Positions 35,701 through 49,942 of a stretch of 64,000 bases of DNA are shown here, in pieces. The notes beneath the pieces were generated by a model. The model worked only from the letters and a program-made list of their open reading frames with translations. It was not told the origin of the DNA and did no database searches. A program made the translations under genes and the position numbers. Position 1 is the first letter of the stretch. Each line of letters starts with the position of its first letter. Source of the DNA: Gymnogyps californianus (taxonomy: Eukaryota > Chordata > Aves > Accipitriformes > Cathartidae); NCBI RefSeq assembly GCF_018139145.2, contig NC_059477.1:31289502-31353501 (forward strand). Direction: 5' to 3'.

Positions 35701-38700
35701 GCCAGATATGTGACCGTGAATTTGACTTTTAAAAATAAATCCCCAAACCATTATTCCTTTCTAAATGTTATGAAAACCTCATTTGCCACACCTTTTTTTT
35801 TTAGTTCGTAGTTAATGTAAATTATATAGAACATAAAAAAAGACATTATTGAATTGTACCATTCCTGAACTTGTACCTTGTTCTCTTCCTGCTTCTCTTC
35901 CCTGACGGTTACAAGAGTATCGCCAATGCTTTTTGCCTGCATTTGGTCCAGTCCTTTCCTTTTTGGACTACTGCTTGGCACTGAGTGAATATTTTCATTG
36001 GACTCTTTTAGAATTCGATTATTTTATCCTGAACATTAACATTACTAGGAGGCCATTTTTTTATAGACAAAATCAGGGTTGTTTTTTTCCCCCACATAAA
36101 CACTTCATATTTATCTCATATTCTGTGTTTAGGAATAGATTTACATACAGCTTAGGTCTTCCATATGATCGTAAAATAATAAATCTAGGCAAAAAGCTGT
36201 ATGAGCTGAAACGTATAAGAAGGAAGGAAATAAATGATGAAATCAGCCCATAGCCATAAGTCTGTGGCTTTTAAGACTGACTGTGTGATGTAAGACTTCT
36301 TAAAATGTTTTGAAAGACAGGATAATTAAAGACATGGAAGTAAAGAATGTAACATAATTTGTCATTTGTATTGAATATATTAATTAAGCAATTTATTAGA
36401 ACTTAGTATGCTGTGGGCTGGTAGTGTTTGACCTTCACATTAGATTTCACAACAGAGAAATATTTATTGAGGACCTTGAGTCACTGCAGTGAGAGGGCGC
36501 TCCTTGGCAATAAGTACCATTAAAGCATTTGTTGGGAAGTCAGCAAAACAGTAACACAGAGAATGACAGTGGAAACAGGAGCGGTTATTTACAAAGTCGT
36601 TTATGGGGGACACACCGGTAATTGGTAGATCCTGTAAAAGGTTTTTTTCTTTAATAATACCACTTCTTAGGATTTTTAATTTTTTTGCCTACTCTTAGAT
36701 ATATTGATGTTAACTTTTTCCTTTATTATATTTGAAGATTCGCTCTTACCACATCTTTGGTACATTTTGTTTCTATTAGCTAGTTGCAACCTAGTTTGTA
36801 TTTTATTCTTGTTAGACTTATTCTTTAATAGTTCCATGTTTTCCCTTTTTCATCCCTGAAAGCCTGAAGATTGACATGGGATCATCTCATTGTCAGGTGT
36901 TATCCTCCACTGTAGAAAGCTTTTAATTTTTTTAAATCGTATTAAGCTCTTTGCCTTAGTCTTGTGACTCATATTCTGTTGGCTAATTTCTGTCCTTAAA
37001 GAAGAATTCATATTAATTGAATTTATATCAAAGTTGCTGCATTATAATCAAAACACCCTCTTGCTCTTTCACTGGCCTAAGAAAAATTGTTCAGGAATGT
37101 TTAAATAGGTCTTGTTTATCCCATTCCCTAATTTGATGCATCTCCTGTACACTCCTACTCCTTTACTAAAAAATCCTACTTAGGACCTATCTTGTGCTAA
37201 GTAATCTTCATCAGCTTTCTCCCATGGCAGCCCTGATAGCAGCCAGTCCTGGTGCCCTTCCCTGATAACTTGTTTCAGTATGTTTTGCCTCATTAGCCCA
37301 TAATGTAATTGCCTACTTTGTGTTTACAGCAATGCTGTTTATTTTGGGTCTGTTCATATTTGATGAGTGTGTCCTCCGTTAGTGTTGCTTTAGAGATGTC
37401 ATCTTTTAATAATGGGTTTGTGGAGTGGGTTAGCTTTAAAAGAAAAACAAAAAAAACCCAACATTTAATAAAAAAAGAAAAGCCAAAAAGAAGCTTTGAT
37501 TTCATGTGCCCTCATCCTTCAAACTTGGATAAAGCTTTAAGTGAAGAAACCCTCTTCTCAGCCGTGTGACAGCTGTGATGGCTGCACAATAACATGGCAT
37601 GATGATGTGAGGATGTGAGTGAATTTGTCACCATAATGCCAGGGGTCTCGCTGTACGCCTGCCTTGTCCCTTTCCTCTGTCAGGGATGTCTGACGGAGAT
37701 GTCAGGGTCTTGGCCTGAGATTGCTGCCTTCCTCTCCTTGCAAATCCTTGTCTCTCTCTTGGCAGATTCTCAGTAATAATAGTTTTGGAGTAACTCCGTT
37801 TTCCAATCCTTTTAAATTTAAAACTGAAACTCACTTTTTTTCAGACCGTTGCAAATCTGTTTGCTGTTTTCTTTAAGAGTGGGAGAAGAGGCATGAGGCT
37901 GGGATGCCTGGGAGATGCTATGGTCCTTTCCAAGTCCACTCGCATAATGATGTGACCGACTGTGCTGAGGCCATGGTTTGTACAGGGGGTGAAATGTGAG
38001 CCCAGTTCCTGATGAAAATGGTCAAAAGTACATTTTTAAGTTTTTCTATTTTCTTTTTCACTTTATTGCGGGAGATAATGTACCACACCATGACTCAGGC
38101 TTTCTGCATGTAATAATTTTTCTTACTGATGGGGAAAAACAGCTTTAAATTATTCCACATATCAATGGTCGCATGCATCAAAAACAAGCTAAAAAATGCT
38201 AATGGCCTCAATCCATGAATATCGAGAAGGCATAAAGCTTTTGTAGTATAAATATATCGTGTAATGAAAATATTGAAGGGAAGTGCATTTCCATGAAATT
38301 CATCTTTCAGAATGTTATTTTTAATAGATGAATTCATTGCTTTACCCAGAGGTATTTTTCTTTCCAGTCCTTTTCCAGACATAGAGCCTTACTGCACTCT
38401 CTTCGGGTTATGAACAGAACAGCATTTGCATGGGGTTCTCCCCATACTCCGTAGCAGTGAATTGCTGTAAAGTATGAATTTGACCTCCCTAATTCTGTCT
38501 TTGCCTTAAAAAGTACCTGAAAAGGCTCCACTTAATAGAGGGTTCTTTTGTTGTATTTATTTTTGTGAGTCTAAAGGAAAAGCTCTATCCTTTTCTAGTA
38601 ATTTGATTGTGAAAAATCAGAGGTGGTTCTTTACAAAACTGATATTGGTTCCCTCCGAGGTATAATAAATCTCCTAATGTATAATGTGGGTAAGTCCATG

Positions 38701-41700
38701 TCTTTTCATATTCCTTTTCCTGGGCAAGCAACTTGCATCATACATCAGTGTAGACACTCTAGAATAGGAGGTATTTACTTGCTTTGTTGCCATGTAGTGA
38801 GGCTAAATTCAATAGCACTTGAAAAGTGCTCTGAAGTCCTCCAGTAGCAAGGTCTCTTTCATTTGCTTCCAGTAGTTCCCACAATGAGCTAATCGCTATA
38901 TAAACTTATTTGTCTTCCAAATTAGCAGGAGTTGAACAATCCACTTCTTTCGATGAGTGAAAACATCAGGCATGTGAAAGAAAAATCAGCCATCCATTTC
39001 TGTAAAACATTAACTTCTTTATCCGGAATCCCTTTTTGCGTTAATTGTTAGGATCAGCAATTAATCTACTAAACTTTTCCAGACTAAGAGGCACGCTACA
39101 GCATTGTCTTCGTGCAGCAGCAGGCTAGTGCTCTCAGTGACTTTGTTGCTCCTCACACTTTGCTAAACAGCGGCAAAACTGAATTACCAATTTTTTTTCA
39201 TTGCATTTGTATAGAAGTTTGAATAGTGACTAAGCAGTCAATTCTCTTGGCAGCTAGTAGGAAAAGCATGGTAAAAGTTTCAGGAAAAAAAACTGCACCA
39301 AAATCTCGTCTTCACAAGGCTCTTGAGATGAGCTCTGCTCCCTCGTAAGAACCAGAGGAACCTGATTTCCCAGTTGACTGGGAGCTCATCAGAGGCTGGT
39401 GGAGAAAATCCATTTTTAGAGAGTCAGAGCAATGCACTGGGGCTGATGGCCTTGCTCTTCCCCTGTGTTGCCTGCCAAAGAAAAGGTGAAAACACTTTTT
39501 CCACTCTGTTAATCAGTATTAAAATACTGATAGGACTTCTCCAGGCCTAGCCTTCCCAAAACAAGTTCAATTAACATGTCTTAAAGCCGAGCTTTGGAGA
39601 CTTATTTTAGTGTCGTGGTTTAAATCCGTTGTATTAAAAGTAGTCTTTTGAGTAAGTCATTTTCCTTCTACTGTTGCCTTTGTTTACCCATCTGAGCATG
39701 GAAAGTAATGAGATTTTCTTTCATTTAAAATTCTCTTAAGTCCAGGCATGAGACATAGTGTGGTAGAAACACTAAATGTCTGGGTTTTTTACATAGAAAA
39801 AGGGTTTATGTAACACACAGCTTTTAAATAGCTTAACAAATCCAATACCTGATGGGACTGTGACCATGCATGAAAAGTTTCAACCTGTACAGGGAGAAAA
39901 AGATAAATAAAGCCGACTGTAAATGGAAACTCTTTCCCATCTTAACTATATGGTATTATCATCAATCACTAAAACCTTTTTCCTGTATAAGCTCACTTTT
40001 TTTTCATACCCAGTTTGCTCAGTGATACTGTAATTTCAGCATTTATAGCCTTACATGGGTTTTTTTTGTTGTTGCCTGTTAGGATATTGCAACAGTGACA
40101 GCAGGGAGTGAATAAAGCAGGTATAACCAGGTTACATCTTAATACTCATATAAAGTCTTCTCTCAGGGAAGTGATGAAAACTATGTGATTTATTTATAAT
40201 GTGACTTGACAAAAATTTGGAAAAGAGATGACAATATAGTACAATAAGAGTTTTTCTTCTCTAATTTCTATTGCTGTATTTGAACTATCCCTTGTTCTAT
40301 CTTTTTGCACTTCAGAGGCTAGTTTAGGAACAAATGTGATCTTTATTACATGCAATGGGCTGTGTGTGTATGTATATATGTCTGTGTATTTTATTTTTTT
40401 TACATAGATATATGCGTAATGTAAATGTATAAGTTATCCATTACTGTGATGCTCTGGCACGTGATATTTCGCACTAGCATTTACTACCAGTCCTCAAATA
40501 ATTTTTTCTTTTTTTGTGAAACGTTCATGCTCATGTTCAACTGCAAGTTATGAGTTTGGCAGAATGCACAGATTCATTAGCGCAGAGGTCAGGTGTGCAA
40601 AAACCTTGAAATTCCGAAATGAGTCCCTGACCTGGCTTCTGAAATGGTTAGAAACAAGTTATTTTGGGTAGATGTTTACTTTCCCACTTTTGCTTTAAGC
40701 TAGACAGTCATCAATTATTTTGTAAGTCAGGAATGAATTTCTGGTGTCATTTTTTCCAATTTTCTCTTTCATGATTGTGATTAAAAAGCCTTCTACTCTT
40801 GTGTTATTTTCTATTATTTGAACTCAATAACTTTCTACTTTTTGATATATGAAAATATTTAGATGATGACTGAATAAATAATGCAGCTGAAAACAGAGCA
40901 GAGCTGGATAAATAACAGATGAAAATTACCCTGTTAGTGCAATAGGACTGAAAAATATTTTTCCATCTGGGTAGGGTCCTGAGCTAAAGTTCTCTTTTTA
41001 GCTCTTTTCTCAGGGAAGAGAAATCTTGTTGTGCAGAATGAAACTGAAATAGTGACAGGGAAAAATGCAGTTGCTCTTTGCACCTTTTTGGTAGCAGAAA
41101 CAAGAAGAAAATCGGTGAGTAACAGAAACAAATGTCTCTTGGTGTTGGAGCAATTTTTAGCACTGATGGTGTACAAGAGGAGACTCTTATGGGCTGTGAG
41201 ACCAAAATCTAGCACGGTGATGATAAGACGTTGTAACAAACAGCAAAAAGCCACCAATACTGTTGTGTTCGTATTTCTCTGTCAGATGGAGCAGCTGCTA
41301 CATATGTCTTCCGGAGTAGCAGCTTAGTAAATGCACTGAATTGCGTTTTGAATCTCTTGTCCTTGCCTCTCTAGGGAAATGAGTTAAGGATGTGTAGAGG
41401 AACAATGCAAATAATCTTTTTCTCAGGAAAAAGTAGCTTAATTCAAGCCAGTATTGAAAAACAGATAAAATAAGGTTTAGGCTGTTATATGCAGAGATAT
41501 TTGAGGTAGTAGTCTGTGTATCAGTGGCAATTTAGTCTGAAAATAGTGTTTATTAACCCAAATATGTTAGACTTGAAAAATTAAGCAATATGAAGATAAG
41601 AAATGCTCTGTCCTGGATGATAATGTCAAGCTTGGTAAATGCCAAAACTGCAGATGGAAAGGCAAATCCGTGGGAACAAACAGCACACCAGGTAGGGTAA

Positions 41701-42653
41701 GGCAGGAGAGAGAGCAGGCAGGAGAACACCAACGGACGAGACCTACAGAGAGACAAAAATTGACTCTTTCTTTGAAAAAAACTAAGACAGAAAAGTAATG
41801 CAGAATTAAAATTCTGGATTAAGATACTACTTTCTCCCTTTCGATCTGCAAAGTAAAATTAACATCTGTTTCTCCCTCGAGTATAGAGGTCAGTTATAGA
41901 GCTTTATTCAGATGATGGAGTTTGAGAGACGTAATCTAAATCTGAAGTGTAAGTACATGAAAAGAGTATGTACAATTCTCACAATATATAAATTGGATTT
42001 TTTGTTTGGTGCCTTGTTTGGATATTTTTACAAAACTTTTCTTCTACCACATGAACTGCCTACATGCCCATAGGCGCTGCAGATCTATTGTACTTTTTTT
42101 CTGATTTTAGTGAGTTTTATTTGCCCTTAGGATTTCTGTAGAGTAGGCGTATTTGAATTAAAACAATATTATCATAGTGGTATAACTGAACAGAAGTGTT
42201 AGTATGGCACCTATAGCTATAAAGGTTATTTTGTGGTGACACAGTTTTCCTAGCATACAATAACAAAACCACAATTTAAGCATTAAATTCACTTTGGAAC
42301 TTGTAGCATAGCTCTGCAAATACACTGGAACAGTTTAGGCTAAGTCTGAGAATAACTTATTGTAGTGAGATAAGTAGAATGAAAATACCAAAGTGCACAA
42401 GGATACCTTGGTTTGTCCAAAATACACTGGGTTGGAGAGTAACCGTAAGGGACTTGTGTAATGTGTCCTCCAGAAAACAATACCAGAGCATTATTTAGAT
42501 AGTGCTTATTATTATTAAAACTATTCCACTTTATTTTATTGGGGGGCTCCAGTTTGAAAAGCATTAAAAAGGCCTGACCATGCCTTGGTGATATCCATCT
42601 GAAGCACATCATAAACAAATAGTAATGAAATCTATCCTCACTATGTGAACTTT

Positions 42654-42689
42654 AAAAAAAAAAAAAAAAAGAAAAAAAAGAAAAAAAAA
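42654..42689. repeat. A-rich tract
   Basis: About 36 bp of A with three single G interruptions. It could be the decayed tail of a retroposed sequence, but the 300 bp upstream show no recognisable source and no target-site duplication. Confidence 0.85.
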
Positions 42690-43999
42690 GTTGCAGTTGC
42701 TTATATTTAAGAGTGGGTATTACTTCTGTTCCAGCTCGGGAAGTGTTTCCTTCAGATGATACGTAATAGCTTTTTCTTTTTTTCTGTATATTTTTATAAA
42801 TTTTGTTTAAAAATTTAATTTCTAATCCACTGAGAATCAGTAGCATCTATTCCTTTTTATTGCAATCTAGCTTGTTAATTTGATAAAGAGTCTGTCAGCA
42901 TTTCTTTTGCATATTTTGTTCCTTTGTGTGCTTTAAAAAACTCCTGCCACACTGTATATTATTCAGCCAGTTGTGGCTTGAAACGTTGCCTAAATGCTAG
43001 CTTATGTTTCCCCATTTTCAGGCCATAGCTTTTTATGTCTGACAACTCAAGTCTTGCAGCAATAACATCGAGTTCCTGCTATGCTTAGAAAAACACCACT
43101 CATTTAAAAATATCATCTGCCACCATTTTATTGCAAACGGATAGATCTGCTTTGGAGGGTTGCAGTGTTTTGTTTGACTCGCTAGCTGTTTTTTAGACAT
43201 GAAGTTTTTATATAAATTCCAAAATGCTTTTGCCTTTCACGGCTGATCACTTTTTGGAAAAGTCAAAGTGGAAGGTTTCTGGCTGACTTCCACATGTAGA
43301 AGAGCCTTCAAAAAGTCCTTTCTGTATGTGCTCATTGTACTAATATTAAGCCAAAGTTTGCAGAGACTTCACTGCTTGGAAGTACTATCTCTGTTCTGTC
43401 ACCAGCCTTATCTGTTAAATCCCAATGAGTGTGAAAAATGAGAAAAGTCTGGGTTTGCTTGGCTGTTTCAACACTATGTTGAGAATGGCCAGATTGCTGG
43501 AGAAGACGATTCTCTTGGAAGCCTCAACAGCCCGGCCTCCTCATCTGTAGGCACATAGAGCTCATCTGAGTGTGTAAATAAAAATAAATAATGCAGTGAA
43601 AAAATATGCAGAATATTTTGCTGAAGTGTTTCAATTTTGGATCTGCCATAACTAACTTAAAACTTCTGTTGGGATTTATGCAGGCAAGGGGTTAGGTTTA
43701 AGATGTTTGTAATTTAAAGCTTTCCTGCTACTACACCTTTTCGACTTTTATATCCTATCATGATACCTTTTTTCTGCAAAGAAAGTCCCTTTTATTCCCT
43801 CTTCCTTTCCTGCTTTGAAGAGAACATTTGCTTCTCCATTTATCTGAGGTAATGAGACCAGTGTAGCTCTGGATTCTTTAAATCAGTCTAATTGGGCTTC
43901 TTTTAGTCTATAGAATATCCTTTTTTTGCACAGGACTTTCATTTCTTTGTGCAGTCACTCCATCTCCAGCACTCAATATCTTACATGCTTTTTTAAATT

Positions 44000-44017
44000 A
44001 AAAAAAAAAAAAAAAAA
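44000..44017. repeat. A18 run upstream of exon 3
   Basis: An 18-base A run, 48 bases before the exon 3 acceptor. It sits where a branch point would normally lie just downstream, so the functional branch point is probably within 44018-44050 (for example near TGACTGTGG). Confidence 0.95.
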
Positions 44018-44065
44018 GGCAAGCAATTGTCATCCAAATGACTGTGGTCTCTATTCTTATTCCAG

Positions 44066-44334
44066 GCTGATTCACGGAGGGCAGCTGTTAAATGGCTTGG
44101 CGGGGCCAACTGTGATGAATGCAGCACCGTTTCTTTCTACAACGTGGTTTTCTCCGGATGAACGCGCCACAGCAACAGCCATCGCGTCGCTGCTCAATTA
44201 CTTGGGCGCTGCTGGCGCATTTCTAGTGGGACCTCTTGTAGTGCCATCTCCTAATGGAACATCTCACCTCCCGCTGGTATTGCAGAGCAACACTGAGCAC
44301 ATCAAGGACCGCATTGAGGCTGTGCTGTATGCAG
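44066..44334 (+). CDS. SLC49A4: SLC49A4 exon 3 (TM4-TM5 and luminal loop)
   Basis: Acceptor CTTATTCCAG, donor GCAG|GTGTGG. It reads [20 protein letters not shown] (TM4), [20 protein letters not shown] leading into TM5 ([18 protein letters not shown]), then a luminal loop with the sequon N-G-T (Asn about residue 219, equivalent to the glycosylated Asn of the human protein) and [12 protein letters not shown]. The long loop is the region where the human protein is cleaved by cathepsin L. Agreement with the human sequence is near complete except in the loop after the sequon. The donor is weak; reading on into the intron gives GVV then a TAA at 44343. Confidence 0.97.
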
Positions 44335-47300
44335 GTGTGGTTTAAAAATAAAAATTAAAAAAAAAACCACCAATTTTTACATGCTTTCCTGTGTGTTTTG
44401 GTACTTGTGAACCACTACCCTCTAGTGGCTGGTCTGCACAGAAAACAGTTACTGACTGATGGAAAATAATGAAGTGGTGAAATGTTGTACCATCAGAAGT
44501 TACTGTTAATTTTTTTTCCCTTTTGTGTAGGAAAGATTTAAAAATAGCCTTTTGTACAGACTGATGCCAAATGAAGTATTTCAGTTGTTTGTATCGGCTG
44601 ATCTTAGGAGAAATGTCTTCTAGGAGAGCTTACGCTTTCCCTGAGCTTCCAAACTGGTTTTTTGCTTCTTGAATTTTCATTAAAAAAATGTGTCCATGAC
44701 AGGTTGGGTTTTTTCTTTTGTTTCTGTAAGGATGGAAATCCAATAGTCTTTCAGCATTAAGTTCTTTCCCGCATTAAATCAGCCTTAATTTATGACTTGC
44801 CTATGCCTTTCAAATGTGATTAGATAATTAGTACTTAAGAATCTAACATTGAAATTAAAACTCAATAGATTTTGTTTTTAACTAAAACCACATAATTCTT
44901 ATGTGGTGAGCAATTTCAATGAAGTGACAACAGTTTAGTGGAAAAAAACACTGATATAGAAGTCACCTGATATAACTTAGATTTTATGTCCTTGCTCTTT
45001 TTCATGCAATGGCTTCTACGGCTCTTTGTGTCACTTAGAAAAATTAGCAGCAAGCTTTAAGGAAAAAGAGTTGCTTAAGTGGCTTAAGAGTCTACGGTCT
45101 GATTCTTAGTGGATATAAATTGGTGTAGCACAAAGAGCAGCTGAACTTTACCATGTCATGGCAGTTGCACATTTGGTTGGGTTTTTCTCCACTTATGCAG
45201 CCAGGAGTTAGCCCTAAGCGTCCCAGAAGTCTTAAAGTATATATACACTGTGTAGCTAATACGCAGGTTTATGGGATTAAGTTAGCTGTTTGTGATCATT
45301 TATTCCTGGACGTTATTCTTGGGGAAATTTTGTTGAGTTAATACTCCTGTTGGATGAGGGCCACTTTACTGTTCATTTTAAAGAAAGCATAGTAGAAGTT
45401 GGATCACTATTTCAGCAAGTATTTTTGCGTAACCTACTTTTTACTGGACTCAAATGTATTGGAACAGCAAGGAAAGTTGGGTTTGGTTAGGCCTTTTTCA
45501 GAGTTAAATATGATGTTAGACTCCAAAAATCTCATGGCAGATGAAAGCGGCCAATGTGAAAGAAGGAGAAATGAAGGCAAGTCAGCTTTTGTCCTGAGGA
45601 GCAGTAGATAAGGGGAGGAAAAATGTAGCAAAGTGCTTTAGCTCTCCCTCTCCAGATTTTCCATGGAGAGAGAAGAATTCATCCACCTAAAGGAAGTACA
45701 GTTTTGTGCCTAAAACCACTGTTTTGAGTCTGGTAGCACTAGAAATGTTGCTTTCAGCAGCCCATTAGATTCACTTTCTCTTTTGTTCTCTTCTGGGAAG
45801 TTTTCCTAAGCATTTTCTTCAGAAACTGGGATGGATCTTGCTCGCCACGAAGGTTTAGAGGTGTGTCTTGCCTGCCCCATGTCTCAGCATGGCTCTTCCT
45901 GCCTTTCTGAGCTGGCAAGGGTTTGGGAACATCCCGTAGACGTGTTTGGGATCGGTCCCAGCGTAAGATGATCCTACAGCAGCTCTTCAGCTTCCTAGGA
46001 GATGTATTGTGTGGGGCATCTGTAGTTCTTACTTTAGTATTTGAAAGTGCTTTGAGCAGAGGTGGTTTCTTTGTGCAGCTGCGCTTGTGGTTGTGTCATA
46101 CAGGGTGCGTCTTTTCAGGAGCTACAACCCCTTTAGCTGTTCAGGCAACGAAAAAGAGCTGGTTCATGAATGTTACTGGCCTGCAGTGAATCGCACTGAT
46201 GGTGGCAAAACATCAACTGGTTTAAAATTGGTAGGAACTGTCAAAGAGGAGGTTGCTTTGAATCCCTCATGGGATTTGTCCTGTCTCACGTCAGCCCTGT
46301 TTCCCTGGAGAGCTGAAGGAGCAAGGTCTGCTGCTGTCTGCCTCCCCTGTGCTCTATCAGGTAGGCTCCAGAGGTGGAAGGAAGACTGCCTCGTGGTGGG
46401 TGACTGCCTCGTGGTAGTTGTACAGCTCTGTTCACCTGTGGGTGGGTAGGGTACTATTTGTCCCCTTCATCAGCTGGGCGGAAAATGAAGCTCCAGTTGA
46501 CTTCACAGATTATTAGTAAAGGTGTTACAGAATGTAGCAGAACAAGGAGCTGGACCCAAATGTTCTACTTCCCCACTTCTTTACCGAGTGTGGTCAGGCT
46601 TGGTATAACTTCTCCTTTCAGACACTATGGAAAAGCCAGTTTCACAGGGCAAGCACTCTGCATTCCTAATGGAGTTGTGTTTGTGATGGAGCTTGTTGCT
46701 TTTGTGTGAGGTAGCGTTAGATAAGCAGCCTCCGAAAGTTAGGTGATGACTTTTAAAAGACGGTAATGATGTGAATTGTTAACTTGGGATCAGTAGCATG
46801 CCAAGAGCGTGCTAATTTTCCAAGGACTTAACCTCAAACGTGATTACGAAGCAATTGCTTATAAACCCATTCTGAAATTGCTCTGTGAACTCCAGTCTCT
46901 TCTGTGTTTCAATAAATTGCTGTTCTTTTATCTCAAATGCAGACTAAGAGCTCAGCTGAATTACCACAGCCTCTTTCTGTGTCATCTGTGTCGCTGCACA
47001 TTCTAGTTCACAGCTGAACTAGTACAGATGTAGCAATCTGGATTGAATTTTGTTACCTGAATTGCATAAGGAAGCTTGAATTATTCTGGACTGCAGCCAG
47101 AGCTTTTAGTCATGTGCTTTCCTAAATATCAATGTAAAATCATTATTTGTTTAAAAAAAATGCATATGTGTGTAAAGTGCCCTCATTCCCCCTTTACATT
47201 TCAGGACAAGATGGGGAGGAGAGTTTCTGGGTTTGGGTAGGTTTTTGTGCTATGAGTAGCCTATCTGAAGGAAAAAGACCTTGTATCAAGGAGGTTTGTG

Positions 47301-49942
47301 TCTCTGTAAACCTCTTCCCCCCGCCGCCCCCGGTTTGGGGCTTACACAGGCAGCAGGGTGCCTACTTCCTAGGCTAAGATGCAGGCATCTCTCCACTTTG
47401 ACAGCCACATGTTGCTGTGGCGTGTTACCCAGCTTTTGTGAAGCATTCCAGATTCACTCCTCAACAAGAGATACACACGGTTGTGTTTCTGCACACTAAT
47501 TTATGCTGACTTACCCAATTCTGAGTGCTTTGCTGCATCCATTGCGCTGTTGAGAAGCCGATAGCTCCTGTGGAAGAGCTCCTCTTTTGTGACTGCAGCT
47601 CCCTCAGTCTCAATATTGACCTATTTCTTACCTTTTCTCTTTTGCTTACTTTTACTCCCTACTTAGAATCTAAAACTTGTCCTGGGAATGTATTTTTCTT
47701 TGTCTAGTCTGGTAGAGTAAATCATGATGGAGATAAAGGTGTGGGTTTCCTAATGAAGAAGCAATGCAACGTGTAAGAAATTGGATGTGTTTGGCAGTAC
47801 CTGGACTTCTGATAGAGATGCAAGTGTGATACACAAAGCTAAGATGGCACTAAAGACTTTTATTCCTCAATAGAGGGAGCTGCTTTAGTTTCCAAAGTGA
47901 ATTCTGCTCTTTTCTTTTGTGCATGAGGGCAGTGCTTGCAAGGCAAATTTGTTAGCATGGAAAGTATAACACTGGGAAACGTTAAAGAGTTGCAAGAAGG
48001 TACTACAAGGACTGCATGCTGAATTTAATAATTAAAAAAAAAAAGAAGTGTTACTATACTGCTCCTACTGTGCAGTAGTTTTGACTGGCAGGAATCTTGA
48101 GGCAACCCATGGAAGAGGCCCCAGAGGGGGACCTGTTATAAATATTACTGTGACTTAAAAAAATTATCAACATGTTTTACATTCTTTAGAAAAAGACCTA
48201 GCCTTTCCCCTTACAACATTGCAGTATAATGAAGTTAAATAATAAGCACCTCGGACAAAGTTTATGCATTTGTGTGGTCACATTCTTGTTGGCTATACCT
48301 GTCTGCAGTCTGAAATCTTCCTTTAATATGCAATTAAAGTGTGCGTATGCATGTACATATGTATACCTATAAACCTATATGTAGACCTAGATGCAGGAGA
48401 AGGGGATAAACAGCTTTTGGCAAGCCTTGCTTCCCTGTCTAGTATCATCCTGTAGTGACAAAGCATCTCATCCCTTTCTTAGATCTGGGATGATCAGTTA
48501 CGGACAGTTCTTCATTCACTACTCATGGTCTCAAAAAGAATGTACACAAAGACAGAAATCAATTTATTTTCTGGAGAACAGAGGAGTTATAGTGAGAAGG
48601 TCTAGTTAAAGTGCCCTTGACCCTCAAAACATGCAATTGGACCACAGCAGGAAAAGAGACACCACATAATTCAAAATGAATCCTTTAGTATTTGATCATG
48701 AAGAATGGCATTGTCACATTCCCGGTATGCCTTCAAAAGAAATTTAGTGTAGACTTTTTTTCCATATACTGAATAGAAGCATTCATTTCCCTTCCCCATC
48801 TCCAGCTGATCCATTTAGACTCGGAGTGTTATTTACTTTTCAGTTTCCTGAATTTATTTTCTTCTGGTTTAGCAGAAGAGCTGGCAAAGTGCCATGTTCA
48901 TATTGATTTATTAAAAAAGAGAAGAAAAAAGAAAATGAACGCAATTGAGTATCCAGCTCTGCTGGAATTTATTTGTGGTGTCGGTGAACACTTCTTTGTT
49001 ATAAGATCACAGGTTCTTTTAAGATAACACACTTCAGCTATACATTTTTCTCTCCAGCAGCAAAGAATCTTGTTTTCAAAGGAGATAGGAGAAATATTGG
49101 GATTGAGGACTGTGGAGAACATGATATACGTTGTAAAAGGCCTGTAAAACAAATTAATTAGACTGAATGTGGGTAGAGTTGTTTTTCCTTCAGAATGTCT
49201 GATCACGGGGCTTGCTGAATATTTTCTGTGAAGTGCTCATCACTTTGCAAGTTCAGGTCCAAATTTCTGCTATGAAATTTTTCAAAGATCTAGAATACCT
49301 GCTGCTGAACAAGAGGAGCATCTGCAAACAGCTCTATTCTTTCATTTTTCTCCCTATTACCTGTGCTCTTTCTATTCCTGAGCCATGGCTGCTCCTATGC
49401 TTTTCTCTTTATGTTCTGTTGCCATATAATACTGTTTGTGTCCGAGATGCTGCCTTGCTTGACCTTTCATTTGCCTTCATCATCCTGTGCGCCGAGTAAT
49501 TGTCATTCCATGCCCTGGGGCTTCCCCAGTCCCATCTGTTTAAAGTCTCTAGCACGCTGTTACCTGCACTGCGTTACTTCCATGCCGAGGAAACACGGCC
49601 AAATCTTCATAATGCAGTTCTCTCTAAAGAAAAAAAGCAAAAGCTTTCCTTTTGCTTCACTGAGTTCCCCATGTGTGAGCCTGGTTCCCTGCAGCTCCTG
49701 TCACTGGAATGGACTGTCGAGATTTCTCCATCTCATTGATTCTCCATCTCAACTTGAAATCTTTCTTGGGGAGGAAAAAAGAAATTCTTCTTCAAGTTAT
49801 GGAGTTCTGTTGTCGGGAGCAGTAAAGCACTTGTGGTGGGATTTATGTATCAGAGGCTGGCTGATAACAATGCTGTACCAAAATAAGTCTTTCGATGCTA
49901 ACATCTGTTCTTGGTTTTGTTTTTCTTTGCCCTCTTGTTTAG
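44335..49942 (+). other. SLC49A4: SLC49A4 intron 3 (about 5.6 kb)
   Basis: Begins with the weak donor GTGTGG and ends CTCTTGTTTAG. A polyadenylation hexamer lies 12 bases inside the intron. The last 580 bp upstream of exon 4 remain open in the exon 4 frame. There is a short duplication of GACTGCCTCGTGGT near 46.39 kb. No other gene is supported. Confidence 0.85.
44347..44352 (+). terminator. Possible intronic polyadenylation signal after exon 3
   Basis: AATAAA lies 13 nt beyond the last base of exon 3, directly after an in-frame stop (TAA, 44343-44345). A CA-containing candidate cleavage region follows at about 44369-44380, and a GT-rich stretch (CTGTGTGTTTTGG, about 44389-44401) lies downstream. 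Together these have the layout of a complete polyadenylation site next to a weak donor. AATAAA is frequent in AT-rich introns, so use is unproven. Confidence 0.35.

Larger units (their letters stand above)
32402..44065 (+). other. SLC49A4: SLC49A4 intron 2 (about 11.7 kb)
   Basis: Begins GTAAGT and ends CTTATTCCAG. It contains a MIR-type SINE close to its start (32.6-32.75 kb), an A-rich run at 42.65 kb and an 18-A run at 44.0 kb just before exon 3. Otherwise it is AT-rich non-coding DNA with no supportable exon or RNA gene on either strand. Confidence 0.85.

Noticed and set aside
42340..42690. Retrocopy ending in the A-rich tract
   Set aside because: The upstream 300 bp show no recognisable coding remnant, no AATAAA at the right distance and no target-site duplication.
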